A DNA stretch of 64,000 nucleotides from Lysinibacter sp. HNR (GTDB taxonomy: Bacteria > Actinomycetota > Actinomycetes > Actinomycetales > Microbacteriaceae): NCBI RefSeq assembly GCF_029760935.1, contig NZ_CP121684.1, positions 930,001-994,000 on the forward strand, written 5' to 3'. The stretch's first letter is position 1; every line of letters starts with the position of its first letter. Shown piece after piece: positions 42,809 to 52,395 of this stretch. A model generated the notes under the pieces. The model searched no databases and had not been told where the DNA came from. It saw only the letters and a list, made by a program, of their open reading frames with translations. Made by a program: the position numbers and the translations under genes.

Positions 42809-44218
42809 ATGGAATCCGTTTTGCTGGTTCTACTATCTCTTGCTCTGGGACTGGTAGCGGGTGTTAGCGTTACCATCGTCGGAGTGATGGCAGCCCGGCG
42901 AGGAAGACAGACTCGTGACGCACATCATCCCACAGTTCCCACGGAGGTCGCCGATGTTGTTGAGGCGATTGACTCCTTTGCTGTCATACTGGATTCCTCT
43001 CTGAACATTATCTATACCAATAGTGTTGCTCAGGATAGCGAGCTTATTGGTGAAGAATTGCTGCGAAACGGTGCTTTGCAACGTGTGGCGGCCTCTGTTT
43101 TAGACTCCGGTGAAACCGTGAGGGTTGAGCTGAGGGACGAATTTGCCTCTGCGGATCGTCCGGGGCGAGAGGATGGGGTTTACCCACCCGGAAACTCGCC
43201 CGAGATTTCAGGTCACAATCTCTGGTTGCAGGGAACCCCTCTCGGGCCACGGTTTGTATTCATCGTGGTCGAGGACAGGGGAGAAGCCTGGAGACTTGAG
43301 TCGGTGCGTCGAGATTTTATTGCCAACGTGAGTCATGAGCTGAAGACGCCCGTCAGCGCGGTGGCGCTTTTGGTTGAGGCTATACAGGAGGCAGCCGACG
43401 ACCCTGAGGCGGTGATCCGATTTGCCAAGAGGCTGGGAGCGGAGAGTGACCGGCTTGTCAACCTGGTATCAAACATCATCCAGTTGTCTGCTGCGCAGCA
43501 GCTTGTGCCATCAGCCCTGAGCGGTTTTGTTGAGGTTCGGGAGCTTCTTAAATCGGCAGTGGAGGAGCATCAGAACGTTATCGAACAGCGCAATATTACC
43601 CTGGTAACGGCGGCATCAAAGAATATCTTTGTCGCGGGAGATGAGAAAGCGCTTGTGACAGCGCTCTCTAACCTCGTGGGAAATGCGATCAAATATTCCG
43701 ATGATGGCTCCCGGGTCGGGGTGGGGGTTACAGTGGTTGACTCCATGGTAGAGATTGCGATTACCGATCAGGGAGTAGGGATACCTGCGGAAGATGCTGA
43801 TCGAATATTTGAGCGCTTCTATCGAGTTGATCCCGCCCGTTCCCGACAGACGGGCGGTACCGGTTTGGGGCTCAGTATTGTCAAGAACACGGTTCAAGGA
43901 CACGGCGGATTGGTCAGGGTGTGGTCGCGCCCCGGTGCAGGCTCAACCTTCACGATTGTTCTTCCGCTCCGGGATCCCCTGGGTAGCACTGAGGAGGATG
44001 CCACCGCGGTGAAGAGGGAGGAGGCTCAGGGCACTGTCGGATTGCAAGCTGGTTCTGTCTGGGAACTTCCGAGGCCTCAGAAGAGTGCTCCGCAAAAGAA
44101 AAAGAAGAAGGCCGGAACTAAGCAGGAAGATAAAGCGGCAAAGAAAGCCGCAAAGTCTTCCAAGAAAAAGAAGGCACAAGCAAAACACGCGACTCACATC
44201 GCCAATCCTAAGAAATAA
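42809..44218 (+). CDS. senX3: phosphate-responsive sensor histidine kinase
   Basis: This 469-residue membrane kinase has one N-terminal membrane helix (about 4-30), a PAS-like region at 50-150, and HisKA with FIANVSHELKTPVSAV, phosphorylated His near residue 176. The ATPase domain follows with NAIKYSDDG, DQGVGIPAEDADRIFERFYR and GGTGLGLSIVK. The last 45 residues are an unusual Lys/Ala-rich tail after the ATPase, not common in the family. It is followed by regX3 after 32 bases. The gpmA/senX3/regX3 order is that of Mycobacterium. It signals low phosphate to RegX3 and hence to pst genes. Confidence 0.93.
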   Translation: MESVLLVLLSLALGLVAGVSVTIVGVMAARRGRQTRDAHHPTVPTEVADVVEAIDSFAVILDSSLNIIYTNSVAQDSELIGEELLRNGALQRVAASVLDSGETVRVELRDEFASADRPGREDGVYPPGNSPEISGHNLWLQGTPLGPRFVFIVVEDRGEAWRLESVRRDFIANVSHELKTPVSAVALLVEAIQEAADDPEAVIRFAKRLGAESDRLVNLVSNIIQLSAAQQLVPSALSGFVEVRELLKSAVEEHQNVIEQRNITLVTAASKNIFVAGDEKALVTALSNLVGNAIKYSDDGSRVGVGVTVVDSMVEIAITDQGVGIPAEDADRIFERFYRVDPARSRQTGGTGLGLSIVKNTVQGHGGLVRVWSRPGAGSTFTIVLPLRDPLGSTEEDATAVKREEAQGTVGLQAGSVWELPRPQKSAPQKKKKKAGTKQEDKAAKKAAKSSKKKKAQAKHATHIANPKK

Positions 44219-44250
44219 GCTGAGACAAATACGCTATCGGAGAGAAAACT

Positions 44251-44934
44251 ATGACCCGTATCCTGCTGGTTGAAGATGAAGATTCTATTTCAGAACCCCT
44301 CGGTTATCTCTTGCGTAAGGAGGGGTACGAGGTGGATATTGTGCAGGACGGCCCCTCCGCGCTCGCGGCGTTTCCCACTATGAATCCTGATCTGGTTCTC
44401 CTGGATCTGATGCTGCCCGGTATCTCGGGTACCGAAGTGTGCCGTAGGCTCCGAACGTTTTCCAGGGTGCCGATTATTATGTTGACTGCCAAAGACGCCG
44501 AGGTTGATATTGTTGTTGGGCTAGAACTGGGCGCGGACGATTACGTCACAAAACCCTACTCTTCGCGCGAACTACTGGCACGAATCCGGGCTGCGCTGCG
44601 GCGCTTTTCAGACCTACAGGAGGACGATAGCGACGCTGTCCTAGCGGTGCAAGACATCGTCTTGGATACCAATCGTCATACCATTACGGTACGGGGGCAG
44701 GAGATAGCGACTCCCCTGCGGGAGTTTGAACTTCTCGAGGTTTTGATGCGTAACGCCGGGCGGGTGCTCACGAGGAGCCAACTCATAGACAGGGTGTGGG
44801 GAAGCGACTATTACGGTGATACAAAAACGCTTGATGTGCATATCAAGCGAATCCGATCACGAATTGAGGAAGAACCGTCTCGGCCTCGTCTGCTCCAGAC
44901 TGTGCGTGGTGTGGGCTATCGCTTCGAGAAGTAG
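44251..44934 (+). CDS. regX3: phosphate-responsive response regulator
   Basis: This 227-residue OmpR-type regulator has receiver residues DEDS (about 9-12), phosphorylated Asp52 in VLLDLMLPG, and the Thr/Lys switch pair in MLTAKD and YVTKPY. The winged-helix domain at about 130-226 contains TPLREFELLEVLMRNAG and LDVHIKRIRSRIE. It is the partner of the upstream kinase and probably binds the direct heptamers ahead of pstS. Operon spacing after senX3 is 32 bases. Confidence 0.95.
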   Translation: MTRILLVEDEDSISEPLGYLLRKEGYEVDIVQDGPSALAAFPTMNPDLVLLDLMLPGISGTEVCRRLRTFSRVPIIMLTAKDAEVDIVVGLELGADDYVTKPYSSRELLARIRAALRRFSDLQEDDSDAVLAVQDIVLDTNRHTITVRGQEIATPLREFELLEVLMRNAGRVLTRSQLIDRVWGSDYYGDTKTLDVHIKRIRSRIEEEPSRPRLLQTVRGVGYRFEK

Positions 44935-44956
44935 GAGGCAGGGTAGAGCGTATGCC

Positions 44957-45502
44957 CTAGTTTGTTGGGGCGGGGTTTGTCTCGGGTGCCTCCGTGGGGG
45001 TTCCGCCGAGGTTCTCGTCTGGAACAAACCCCTCGGGCAGGACAAACGGCTTATAATCTTGTAGCTCGCCGTCGAGGACCGGCACATTGAGCTGGGTTCC
45101 CGACTCGTCTCCGGTTTGGAAGTAGGTGAGGGCGATCGAACCGAGCGCAAGGTCAACACCCTCAAATACGATCTTCTCCTCGTCGGGGCCGCCGAGGCGG
45201 GTGAGTCCCGGGGCTAACGTGGTGGAGCGGTTGAATTTTTCACCCTCGAACTCCAGCTGTACGTTGAGCTTCTCATCCCTATCTGAGGTGTTGACGACAC
45301 TGAATATGAGATTGAAAACACCTTCGTCTTCTCCCGCGATGAATATTGCGTTGCGAATCGCGAGCGAGCCGGTGTTTCCGCTGACCCCGTCGCTCGCGTC
45401 GTACCTGTAGGTGGTTGCCTGCGGGCTGATGAAGTTGCAGCCGCTTACGCCAATGGCAACAGCGGCAGCTAGGACAATAGGTGAAACGATGCGAGTCTTC
45501 AC
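44957..45502 (-). CDS. lipoprotein (LpqE-like position)
   Basis: This 181-residue exported lipoprotein has a signal peptide with lipobox VSGC near residue 22, followed by a beta-rich domain with NLIFSVVNTSDRDEKLNVQLE (about 63-83), typical of small surface-exposed beta-sandwiches. The C-terminus is a Pro/Thr/Glu-rich tail. Divergent position from carD is that of lpqE in mycobacteria. Relatives are sometimes mislabelled as DNA modification enzymes, which nothing here supports. Function unknown. Confidence 0.82.
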   Translation of the reverse strand: MKTRIVSPIVLAAAVAIGVSGCNFISPQATTYRYDASDGVSGNTGSLAIRNAIFIAGEDEGVFNLIFSVVNTSDRDEKLNVQLEFEGEKFNRSTTLAPGLTRLGGPDEEKIVFEGVDLALGSIALTYFQTGDESGTQLNVPVLDGELQDYKPFVLPEGFVPDENLGGTPTEAPETNPAPTN

Positions 45503-45612
45503 GTGGACCCTCCGTTGAATAAGTATGAGTTGTGCGCTAATTGTATCCGCCCAAAGGCAGCGTAATAACGATAGATAACTCTAGTGTAACCACGGATGTA
45601 CTGGGAAACAGG

Positions 45613-45652
45613 TTAGGTAAACCTAAATGTTATCAGAGGAGTGTGGTATCCT
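45613..45652 (+). promoter_or_regulatory. carD promoter with overlapping palindrome
   Basis: TATCCT at 45647-45652 is a plausible -10. TTAGGT-AA-ACCTAA (45613-45626), a perfect inverted repeat around two bases, overlaps the expected -35 zone about 17 bases upstream. Such a palindrome could be an operator. It resembles an iron-box half-site (TTAGGT) but with too short a spacer for a normal DtxR/IdeR box. Confidence 0.45.
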
Positions 45653-45680
45653 AGATAGCTGAGCGAGGGAGTTATATTCT

Positions 45681-46163
45681 ATGCAATTTGAGGTTGGCGA
45701 GACGGTCGTTTACCCCCACCACGGCGCCGCGAAGATCGTTGAGGTAAAAAATCGCACCATTGATGGTGTCGAAAAGGTATTCCTCAAGCTTGAGGTCAGC
45801 CAGGGTGATTTAGAGATCACCGTTCCGGTAGAGAATGTTGAGATGGTTGGTGTTCGTGACGTCATTGACAAAGACGGTCTTAACGAGGTCTTTGAGGTTC
45901 TCCGCACTCCTTTTACGGAGGAACCCACCAACTGGTCACGCCGCTATAAGGCCAACCTAGAGAAACTTGCCTCCGGTGACGTGATCAAGGTGTCCGAGGT
46001 CGTTCGGGATCTGTGGCGTCGTGATCAAGATCGTGGCCTCTCCGCGGGAGAGAAGCGTATGCTTGCGAAGGCTCGTCAGATTCTGATTTCAGAGCTTGCT
46101 CTTGCTGAGAAAACCGATGAAGAGGCGGCTTCGCTTGTGCTTGATGAGGTACTGGCGTCTTAG
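45681..46163 (+). CDS. carD: CarD-family transcription regulator
   Basis: CarD binds RNA polymerase beta and stabilises open promoter complexes, especially for rRNA genes. It has 160 residues: the Tudor-like RNA polymerase-interacting domain at 1-55 ([33 protein letters not shown]) and the helical DNA-binding domain at 60-155, with [25 protein letters not shown]. This N-terminal motif and the carD-ispD order are those of actinobacteria. Its ATG at 45681 follows a GAGGGAG-type site (45664-45670). It is 27 bases upstream of ispDF. Confidence 0.96.
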   Translation: MQFEVGETVVYPHHGAAKIVEVKNRTIDGVEKVFLKLEVSQGDLEITVPVENVEMVGVRDVIDKDGLNEVFEVLRTPFTEEPTNWSRRYKANLEKLASGDVIKVSEVVRDLWRRDQDRGLSAGEKRMLAKARQILISELALAEKTDEEAASLVLDEVLAS

Positions 46164-46190
46164 GCATCGCAGCTATCCGCGATTCTATGA

Positions 46191-47423
46191 GTGCCTGTAG
46201 CTTCAGTGAAACGACCTTCTGCCCGTGATGCTTCACTTCCTCGAGTCGCCGTTATTCTGGTGGCAGCAGGAAGCGGCACTCGTTTAGGGCTTGGAATCCC
46301 CAAGGCATTTGTGCCGCTTGCGGGGCGAACCATTCTCGAGTGGAGCCTCAGCGCCGTTGCGCAATCAGCCCGTGTGGCGCAGATTATTGTAGTAACGCCC
46401 GACGGTGAGCAGAGCTTTTCCGTTGAAGAAGCCCTGCGTAGTATCACGAGGGTGCGTCCTCAGACACCACCGGTATCCGTGGCGGTTGTTGCGGGAGGTG
46501 TAAACCGAACCGAGTCGGTGCGGGCTGGGTTGGCGTCTTTGATCCCAGAGATTGATACCGTTATGGTTCACGATGCGGCCCGGGCGGCAACACCCCCTGA
46601 GGTTTTTGATCGTGTTGTGAGTGCAATCTCTTCCGGCGCGGTCGGGGCGGTCCCCGTTCTCCCCGTGGTGGACACCCTCAACTCAGTGGGCAAAGAAGGC
46701 GTGTTGGGGGACATCGTTGACCGCTCTACAGTGGTTCATATACAGACCCCTCAGGGTTTTGCGCGGACGCAGCTTGTTGCGGCGTATAACGCTGTGGAGG
46801 GCCGGGAATTTAGCGATGATGCCTCGGTAATGCGTGCTGCGGGACATGAGATACGGAGCGTTACCGGTGATCAGAAATCTTTGAAAATTACCACACCACC
46901 AGACCTGGAAAGGGTGGCGTCATGGTTAGAAAAATCGATGGGAGGATCCCTGATGCGGGTGGGAACAGGAACCGATGTTCACCGTTTTGATCCCGGTGAA
47001 GAGCTATGGTTAGCGGGTCTCTACTGGCCGGAGGAATCTGGCCTAGCGGGGCACAGCGACGGCGATGTGGTTGCCCATGCGATAGTCGATGCCCTTCTCT
47101 CGGCCGCAGGGCTCGGGGATATCGGGGGTCTTTTCGGGACCGAAGAGGAGAAATTTCAGGGAGCACACGGCGAGGTTTTCCTCAAGGAGACAGCGCGCTT
47201 GCTTACACAAGAGGGGTTTATCATCCGTAATGTGGCGGTTCAACTCATCGGTGTCCGACCTAAGGTTAGCCCGCGTCGGCTCGAGGCTGAACGGGTTTTG
47301 AGCGAGAGCATTGGTGCTCCGGTGTCGCTTTCTGCAACCACCACCGACGGCCTGGGATTTACCGGACGCGGTGAGGGGCTGTGCGCGATCGCTACGGCTC
47401 TTATTGCGGTCGTGGACGGGTAG
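46191..47423 (+). CDS. ispDF: bifunctional IspD/IspF isoprenoid synthesis enzyme
   Basis: This fused enzyme of the non-mevalonate pathway has 410 residues. Residues about 19-245 are IspD (2-C-methylerythritol 4-phosphate cytidylyltransferase) with [16 protein letters not shown] and the VHDAARA motif. Residues about 250-408 are IspF (2,4-cyclodiphosphate synthase) with [12 protein letters not shown] (metal Asp and His), [12 protein letters not shown], and [14 protein letters not shown] at the end. The two join around MGGSLMRVG. All catalytic residues I can check are present. The fusion is common in several bacterial groups and seen in Microbacteriaceae, while mycobacteria keep two genes. The GTG start follows carD by 27 bases. 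Confidence 0.95.
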   Translation: MPVASVKRPSARDASLPRVAVILVAAGSGTRLGLGIPKAFVPLAGRTILEWSLSAVAQSARVAQIIVVTPDGEQSFSVEEALRSITRVRPQTPPVSVAVVAGGVNRTESVRAGLASLIPEIDTVMVHDAARAATPPEVFDRVVSAISSGAVGAVPVLPVVDTLNSVGKEGVLGDIVDRSTVVHIQTPQGFARTQLVAAYNAVEGREFSDDASVMRAAGHEIRSVTGDQKSLKITTPPDLERVASWLEKSMGGSLMRVGTGTDVHRFDPGEELWLAGLYWPEESGLAGHSDGDVVAHAIVDALLSAAGLGDIGGLFGTEEEKFQGAHGEVFLKETARLLTQEGFIIRNVAVQLIGVRPKVSPRRLEAERVLSESIGAPVSLSATTTDGLGFTGRGEGLCAIATALIAVVDG

Positions 47424-47514
47424 CATTTCGCTGGGCAACGTATTTGAGGGGATTCTGCAGGGTTCTATCTGCGTTTCTTGTAACACGGGCAGAACACACA
47501 AGTAGGCTTATAGA

Positions 47515-48963
47515 GTGACCCAGCGACTCTACGATTCAAAAACCCAACAGCTTGTTGACTTCTCACCCCGTGAGGTGGGCAAGGTAGGAATGTACGTCTG
47601 TGGCCCAACCGTGCAATCAGCCCCGCATATCGGACATCTCCGAAGTGCGCTTGTGTACGATCAGATGCGCCGCTGGTTCAGCTATCGGGGTCTAGACGTG
47701 ACGCTGGTGCGTAACGTGACGGATATCGAAGATAAGATTCTGGATAACGCGGCGGTGGCCAAGTTAAAAGGGTCGTGCGAGGAATGGTGGGCGCTGGCCT
47801 ATCGAATTGAGCGCCAGTTTAACTCGGCGTATGACGCCCTGGGTATTCAACCACCCACCTATGAGCCGCGGGCGACCGCAAACATTCAGCAGATGATTGA
47901 TCTCATCATACGGATCATCGAGCGAGGCCATGCGTATCCTGCCGACGATGGTAGTGCCAACGTGTATTTTGATACTGGGTCCTGGGAACCTTATGGGGAG
48001 TTGACCCATCAGGACATCAACAAGATGGAACCTGCGGCAGACTCGGATCCGCGTGGAAAACGTAATCCGCATGATTTTGCATTGTGGAAGGCGCACAAGG
48101 CCCAGGAGCCGGAGTCCGCGGCGTGGGAATCCCCGTGGGGCAGGGGGCGCCCAGGGTGGCATATTGAGTGCTCAGCGATGTCAACCCGCTATCTCGGCTC
48201 GGCCTTTGATATTCACGGGGGAGGGTTAGACCTGCGTTTTCCGCACCACGAAAACGAGCTTGCACAATCGCGTGCTGCGGGTGACCATTTTGCTACCCAT
48301 TGGATTCACAACGGTTTGGTGAACGTGAACGGACAGAAGATGTCTAAATCACTGGGTAACTCAGTCTTTGCTGATGATCTGCTGTTGCAGGCGCGCCCCC
48401 TAGCCATTCGATATTTTCTAGGATCTGCTCATTATCGTTCGAGCCTTGACTACACCCCGGAATCTTTGGCAGAGGCCGAGGCAGCGCTTAACCGCATTGA
48501 GGCTTTCCTCCGTCGCTGGCAACAGGAGGTGGGTGGTCTATCTGAGGAACAGCTTGACAGGGCTCGGGCGCCGGAGGCTTTTGGCGCGGCTATGCTTGAT
48601 GACTTTGCGCTCCCACAGGCGCTTGCTGTGTTGCATGAGACCGTTCGAGCGGGCAATACTGCCCTTGACACCGGTAAGAAAGACAAGGCAACCGGCTTCT
48701 TCACGGGTGTGTGGGCTATTGTTAACGTTCTCGGTATTAATCCGCTCTCGGAGCACTGGTCTAGTGCGGATGATTCATCCGCGATAGCTGCGCTAGAAAC
48801 ACTGGTTGAACACCTTCTGGTTGAGCGTCAGCGGGCGCGAGAAAACCGTGACTATGAGACAAGTGATCGTATAAGAGACACGCTTAAGCGTGCCGGAATC
48901 ACGCTCAAAGACACATCTATTGACAAAAATGCAAACGGTTCACACTGGAGTCTTAATGGTTAA
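47515..48963 (+). CDS. cysS: cysteinyl-tRNA synthetase
   Basis: This enzyme charges tRNA-Cys. It has 482 residues with the class I motifs: PHIGH near 34-38 and KMSKS near 273-277. Zinc-binding elements are Cys29 in VCGPTVQ, with the conserved CSAMS and HHENELAQS segments near 222-256. The start is GTG. It overlaps rlmB by eight bases. It follows ispDF, as in Mycobacterium. Sequence is intact and of normal length. Confidence 0.97.
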   Translation: MTQRLYDSKTQQLVDFSPREVGKVGMYVCGPTVQSAPHIGHLRSALVYDQMRRWFSYRGLDVTLVRNVTDIEDKILDNAAVAKLKGSCEEWWALAYRIERQFNSAYDALGIQPPTYEPRATANIQQMIDLIIRIIERGHAYPADDGSANVYFDTGSWEPYGELTHQDINKMEPAADSDPRGKRNPHDFALWKAHKAQEPESAAWESPWGRGRPGWHIECSAMSTRYLGSAFDIHGGGLDLRFPHHENELAQSRAAGDHFATHWIHNGLVNVNGQKMSKSLGNSVFADDLLLQARPLAIRYFLGSAHYRSSLDYTPESLAEAEAALNRIEAFLRRWQQEVGGLSEEQLDRARAPEAFGAAMLDDFALPQALAVLHETVRAGNTALDTGKKDKATGFFTGVWAIVNVLGINPLSEHWSSADDSSAIAALETLVEHLLVERQRARENRDYETSDRIRDTLKRAGITLKDTSIDKNANGSHWSLNG

Positions 48964-49963
48964 GAAACCCCGCGCGGGTGCAGTCCGTAAAAAAAGTAGG
49001 GGAGCTACTGTTGGCTCCGGCGGTCAGGGACGTCAGGCGCTGGAGGGGCGAAAGCCAACTCCCAAAGCGGAGGATCGCCCCTATCACCCCGCTGGTAAGG
49101 CTAAACTGGCACGCGAACGCTATCTGGCCGCGGGTGGTAGCAAGAAAACGCAGAGAAAAACGGTTGATTCTGCAACCTCACGCGGTAACAAGCGTCGAAA
49201 AGAGGATGACGGCGAGCTTGTCACGGGTCGTAACGCAGTGCTTGAGGCGCTTCGCACGCGGCTGCCCGCCACAGCCCTCTACATCGCAATGAGGATCGAA
49301 ACGGATGATCGTGTTCGTGAGATCACCAAGATTGCTGTTCGCCGTGGTATCCCCGTGCTCGAGGTTATGCGGCCCGAGCTAGATCGTATGTGCAGCGTCG
49401 ATACGGTGCATCAGGGTGTGGTGCTCAAGGTGCCTCCGTATCAGTATGCTCATCCCCTTGAGATGGTGGATAAGGTTCTCAGCTCGAAGAGAACACCGCT
49501 TTTTATCGCAATTGACGGTGTAACCGACCCGCGCAACCTGGGTGCGATCATTCGATCCACCGCGGCTTTTGGTGGGCAGGGCGTTATTGTTCCGCAGCGG
49601 CGTTCTGTGGGTGTGACCGCCTCCGCGTGGAAAACTTCGGCCGGTGCGGCAGCGCGTATTCCTGTTTCTATGGCATCAAACCTCACGCAGACGCTTAAGG
49701 CTTATAAAGAGCGTGGGATTTTTGTTGTGGGGCTAGACGGCGAGGGTGAGGTATCGCTTCCAGGTTTCGAACTGGCAACCGGCCCTCTTGTGGTTGTTAT
49801 CGGGAGCGAGGGAAAAGGGCTGTCGCGCCTAGTGAGCGAGACCTGTGATGTGATTCTTTCTATCCCTATTTCATCCGTAACAGAGTCGCTCAATGCCGGG
49901 GTAGCCGCCAGTGTAGCGCTGTACGAGATTGCACGGCAGCGCGGGGAAATCCCGGCTTCTTAG
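48956..49963 (+). CDS. rlmB: 23S rRNA (guanosine-2'-O-)-methyltransferase, SpoU family
   Basis: This 335-residue protein comprises a Lys/Arg-rich tail (1-75), the N-terminal RNA-binding domain beginning LVTGRNAVLEAL (about 85), and the SpoU knot domain (about 175-330). Motifs are IDGVTDPRNLGAIIRSTAAFG (motif 1), VVIGSEGKGLSRLV (motif 2) and SIPISSVTESLNAGVAAS (motif 3). It methylates a guanosine in 23S rRNA with S-adenosylmethionine. ATG 48956 follows GGAG closely and is inside the end of cysS. The long basic extension is normal for actinobacterial members. Confidence 0.94.
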   Translation: MVKKPRAGAVRKKSRGATVGSGGQGRQALEGRKPTPKAEDRPYHPAGKAKLARERYLAAGGSKKTQRKTVDSATSRGNKRRKEDDGELVTGRNAVLEALRTRLPATALYIAMRIETDDRVREITKIAVRRGIPVLEVMRPELDRMCSVDTVHQGVVLKVPPYQYAHPLEMVDKVLSSKRTPLFIAIDGVTDPRNLGAIIRSTAAFGGQGVIVPQRRSVGVTASAWKTSAGAAARIPVSMASNLTQTLKAYKERGIFVVGLDGEGEVSLPGFELATGPLVVVIGSEGKGLSRLVSETCDVILSIPISSVTESLNAGVAASVALYEIARQRGEIPAS

Positions 49964-50031
49964 AAAGCGAGGAAGCTGAGCCTGCGATTCTCCTTTGCGC
50001 GGTATCTGGACTGAGATATGCGTGTGTTCTC

Positions 50032-50064
50032 GGTGCCGCAGCCGTATACAACCGTTGCGGCACC
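50032..50064. terminator. hairpin between rlmB and the Rv3235-like gene
   Basis: Perfect 9-bp stem GGTGCCGCA (50032-50040) with TGCGGCACC (50056-50064), 15-base loop, lies between convergent stops. No U-run is visible on either side. Confidence 0.55.
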
Positions 50065-50078
50065 AAGACATGTCCGAA

Positions 50079-50627
50079 TTAGAGGACGGCTAGGACGGTT
50101 GCTCGCCACCTCGTTTCTATCAGTTCTAACCGAATCGCAACCGACCGTGTTCTTGCTCGGGAGTGTATGAGCACGACTGCCTCTATAACGCCCTGTGCGG
50201 GACTGGAGTAGTGGATCTTTCCACACGCTAGCGGGATTCTGGAGGGGATTGTCCCCAAGGCCTGATATTTTTGCATACTGAGAATCTGGCGGCGTCGAAT
50301 TACTGTGATCACCGAGGCTGATGCCCACCGCGCAATGGTTTCAATGTCTCGGGAACCAGCAATAATTTCTACGCTTCCCAGGGCAAGGTTGCGAAGAATC
50401 GGAGTGGGGTCGGGGAGAGCGGCTTCAACGGGTCGAACAATCATCGCCTTTGAGCCTGTTCTCTTGTGTATAGGTGACCGAGGAATACTCGTGGGTGCCG
50501 GCGGAGGCGTTGACGATATCTCGGGTGGGTTCTGCTGGGTGGGGGCGGAGATTGAGCAGAGCTGGTTGGTGCTCTGTGCCGGGGATATTGAACGCTGATC
50601 CTGCACGATCTGTGTGGCGGGTATCAT
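50079..50627 (-). CDS. Rv3235-family protein
   Basis: This 182-residue protein has a Pro/Ser/Thr-rich, likely disordered N-terminal half (1-70). The conserved C-terminal domain contains LALGSVEIIAGSRDIETIARW (about 82-102) and ends VAIRLELIETRWRATVLAVL. These blocks recall the family of M. tuberculosis Rv3235 (DUF6459), often encoded near secA. Function is not established. It faces rlmB across a hairpin and diverges from pdtaS. Several starts are possible (ATG at 50627 used); the tail may be shorter. Confidence 0.7.
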   Translation of the reverse strand: MIPATQIVQDQRSISPAQSTNQLCSISAPTQQNPPEISSTPPPAPTSIPRSPIHKRTGSKAMIVRPVEAALPDPTPILRNLALGSVEIIAGSRDIETIARWASASVITVIRRRQILSMQKYQALGTIPSRIPLACGKIHYSSPAQGVIEAVVLIHSRARTRSVAIRLELIETRWRATVLAVL

Positions 50628-50830
50628 TGGGGCCTTCTTTCGGGGGGTAACAACATAACACTCGATCGGTCACCGTGTGTGGCCGTGTAGGCAGGAAGCT
50701 CCTGCCGAGAGTCCTTGTAACTTACGCGATCTGATTAATCTCTGTACAGTACAAAAAAGCCCTGTGGACAAATGCTCTGTCCTCGGAATGCCTTGCTGTC
50801 TCGGTCGAACGAGACCGTTAGGCTGATGGT

Positions 50831-52345
50831 GTGTCTACACTCAGCGATCTCATTAGCCAACACGGTTCAAGTCAAGAGGGAGATATTGAGTGGCTTCACT
50901 CCCTCGTGAGGGACGGGCAGCTTTTAGCTGATCTGGCCTTTGCCGATGTTGTGTTTTGGGCACCCACAAACAACAAGAGTTTTATCGCGGTTGCCCATGC
51001 TCGACCCTCAAGCGCGGCCACGCTTTTCTATCGTGATGTTGTGACCTCGATGGTTCGGGCTGAGTGGCAGGAACAGGTTGGTGAAGCCTACTTAACAGGA
51101 AAGATTATTGAGTCTGCCTCGCCCGCCTGGTTTGAAGAGATGCCGATGAAGGTGCGCGCTATCCCGGTGACCCGCAGTTTCCGCGGGAACTCGGAAGGTC
51201 CGGCATCTCCCATCGCGGTGATCACCGCACACACAAACCTGAGCGATACTCGCACCCCTTCCAGACTCGAAGCGGCTTTTACTCGCAGTGCAAACGATAT
51301 TTTCCAGATGATTGCGGTTGGTGATTTTCCCGATTGGGGAGCCCCTACCGGGCCACGGCGGGGAGCGCCACGCGCATCGGACGGTCTTCTGCGGCTTGAT
51401 GTCGACGGCGTTGTGACGTTTGCGAGTCCTAACTCTCTCTCGGCTTTTAACCGAATGGGTTTTGTTGATGAGCTTGAGGGTGAGTCTCTCGCCGAGATTA
51501 CCACCGCCCTGGTATCGGGATCACACACGGTCGACGAATCGTTGCCCGTTGTTGTGACGGGGAGAGCCCCCTGGCGCACCGATGTTGAATCCGGGGGTGT
51601 GACCCTCTCGATCCGAGCCATTCCGGTGAAGGCTGATGGTGTGCGGACGGGGGCGCTTGTTCTCACACGTGACGTGTCAGAGTTGCGCCATCAGGAACAA
51701 GAGTTGATAACAAAAGATGCCACGATCAGGGAGATTCATCACCGTGTGAAGAATAATCTTCAAACGGTTGCGTCTCTCTTGCGTATTCAAGCACGCCGAG
51801 CCCGCTCCGATGAGGCCCAGGAGGCTCTGGGGCAGGCCATGCGACGGGTTGCTGCGATTGCTGTAGTCCATGACACCCTTGCTATTGGAATATCACAGAA
51901 CGTAGATTTTGACGAGGTATTTGATAGAGTCCTGATGCTTGTGGCAGAGGTTGCGAGCACACACAACACCACCGCGCATCCCAAAAAAGAAGGTGAATTT
52001 GGGGTTTTGCCGAGTGAATATGCAACACCGCTTGCCCTAGCGTTGACCGAGCTTGTGACCAATGCGGTTGAGCATGGCCTTGCGGGGCAGGAAGGAAGCG
52101 TTACCATTCGCGCGCTTCGCAATGAGGACAAACTGTGTGTTGCGGTCATTGATACCGGCCTGGGGCTCCCGGAAGGCCACGTGGGAACCGGCCTGGGCAC
52201 GCAGATTGTGCGAACCCTGATTCAGGGCGAGTTGGGTGGAACAATTGATTGGCACACCAGTGTTGGTTCCGGTACGGAGGTTACCATTGAGATTCCGTTG
52301 CGCTGGTTAAAAGCCGCTGAGGAGACCGGCCGCGTCGACGCCTGA
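50831..52345 (+). CDS. pdtaS: PdtaS-type cytosolic sensor histidine kinase
   Basis: This 504-residue soluble sensor has an N-terminal GAF-like domain (about 5-150), a PAS-like domain (about 180-290), then HisKA_2 with EIHHRVKNNLQTVASLLRIQ (about 300-320, phosphorylated His) and an HATPase domain with ALTELVTNAVEHG, DTGLGLPEG and GTGLGTQIV. This family in M. tuberculosis (PdtaS, Rv3220c) signals to the antiterminator PdtaR, which binds RNA. No pdtaR is seen in this window. The GTG start at 50831 has only a weak ribosome site. Confidence 0.9.
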   Translation: MSTLSDLISQHGSSQEGDIEWLHSLVRDGQLLADLAFADVVFWAPTNNKSFIAVAHARPSSAATLFYRDVVTSMVRAEWQEQVGEAYLTGKIIESASPAWFEEMPMKVRAIPVTRSFRGNSEGPASPIAVITAHTNLSDTRTPSRLEAAFTRSANDIFQMIAVGDFPDWGAPTGPRRGAPRASDGLLRLDVDGVVTFASPNSLSAFNRMGFVDELEGESLAEITTALVSGSHTVDESLPVVVTGRAPWRTDVESGGVTLSIRAIPVKADGVRTGALVLTRDVSELRHQEQELITKDATIREIHHRVKNNLQTVASLLRIQARRARSDEAQEALGQAMRRVAAIAVVHDTLAIGISQNVDFDEVFDRVLMLVAEVASTHNTTAHPKKEGEFGVLPSEYATPLALALTELVTNAVEHGLAGQEGSVTIRALRNEDKLCVAVIDTGLGLPEGHVGTGLGTQIVRTLIQGELGGTIDWHTSVGSGTEVTIEIPLRWLKAAEETGRVDA

Positions 52346-52395
52346 TAAGAATAAATGGCGGATGCTCACACAGTAAAAGTTGTTCGGGAGGAATC

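Noticed and set aside
45613-45626. An iron-dependent DtxR/IdeR box ahead of carD
   Set aside because: The half-sites TTAGGT/ACCTAA are right, but the spacer is two bases instead of about seven, so it is not a standard iron box.
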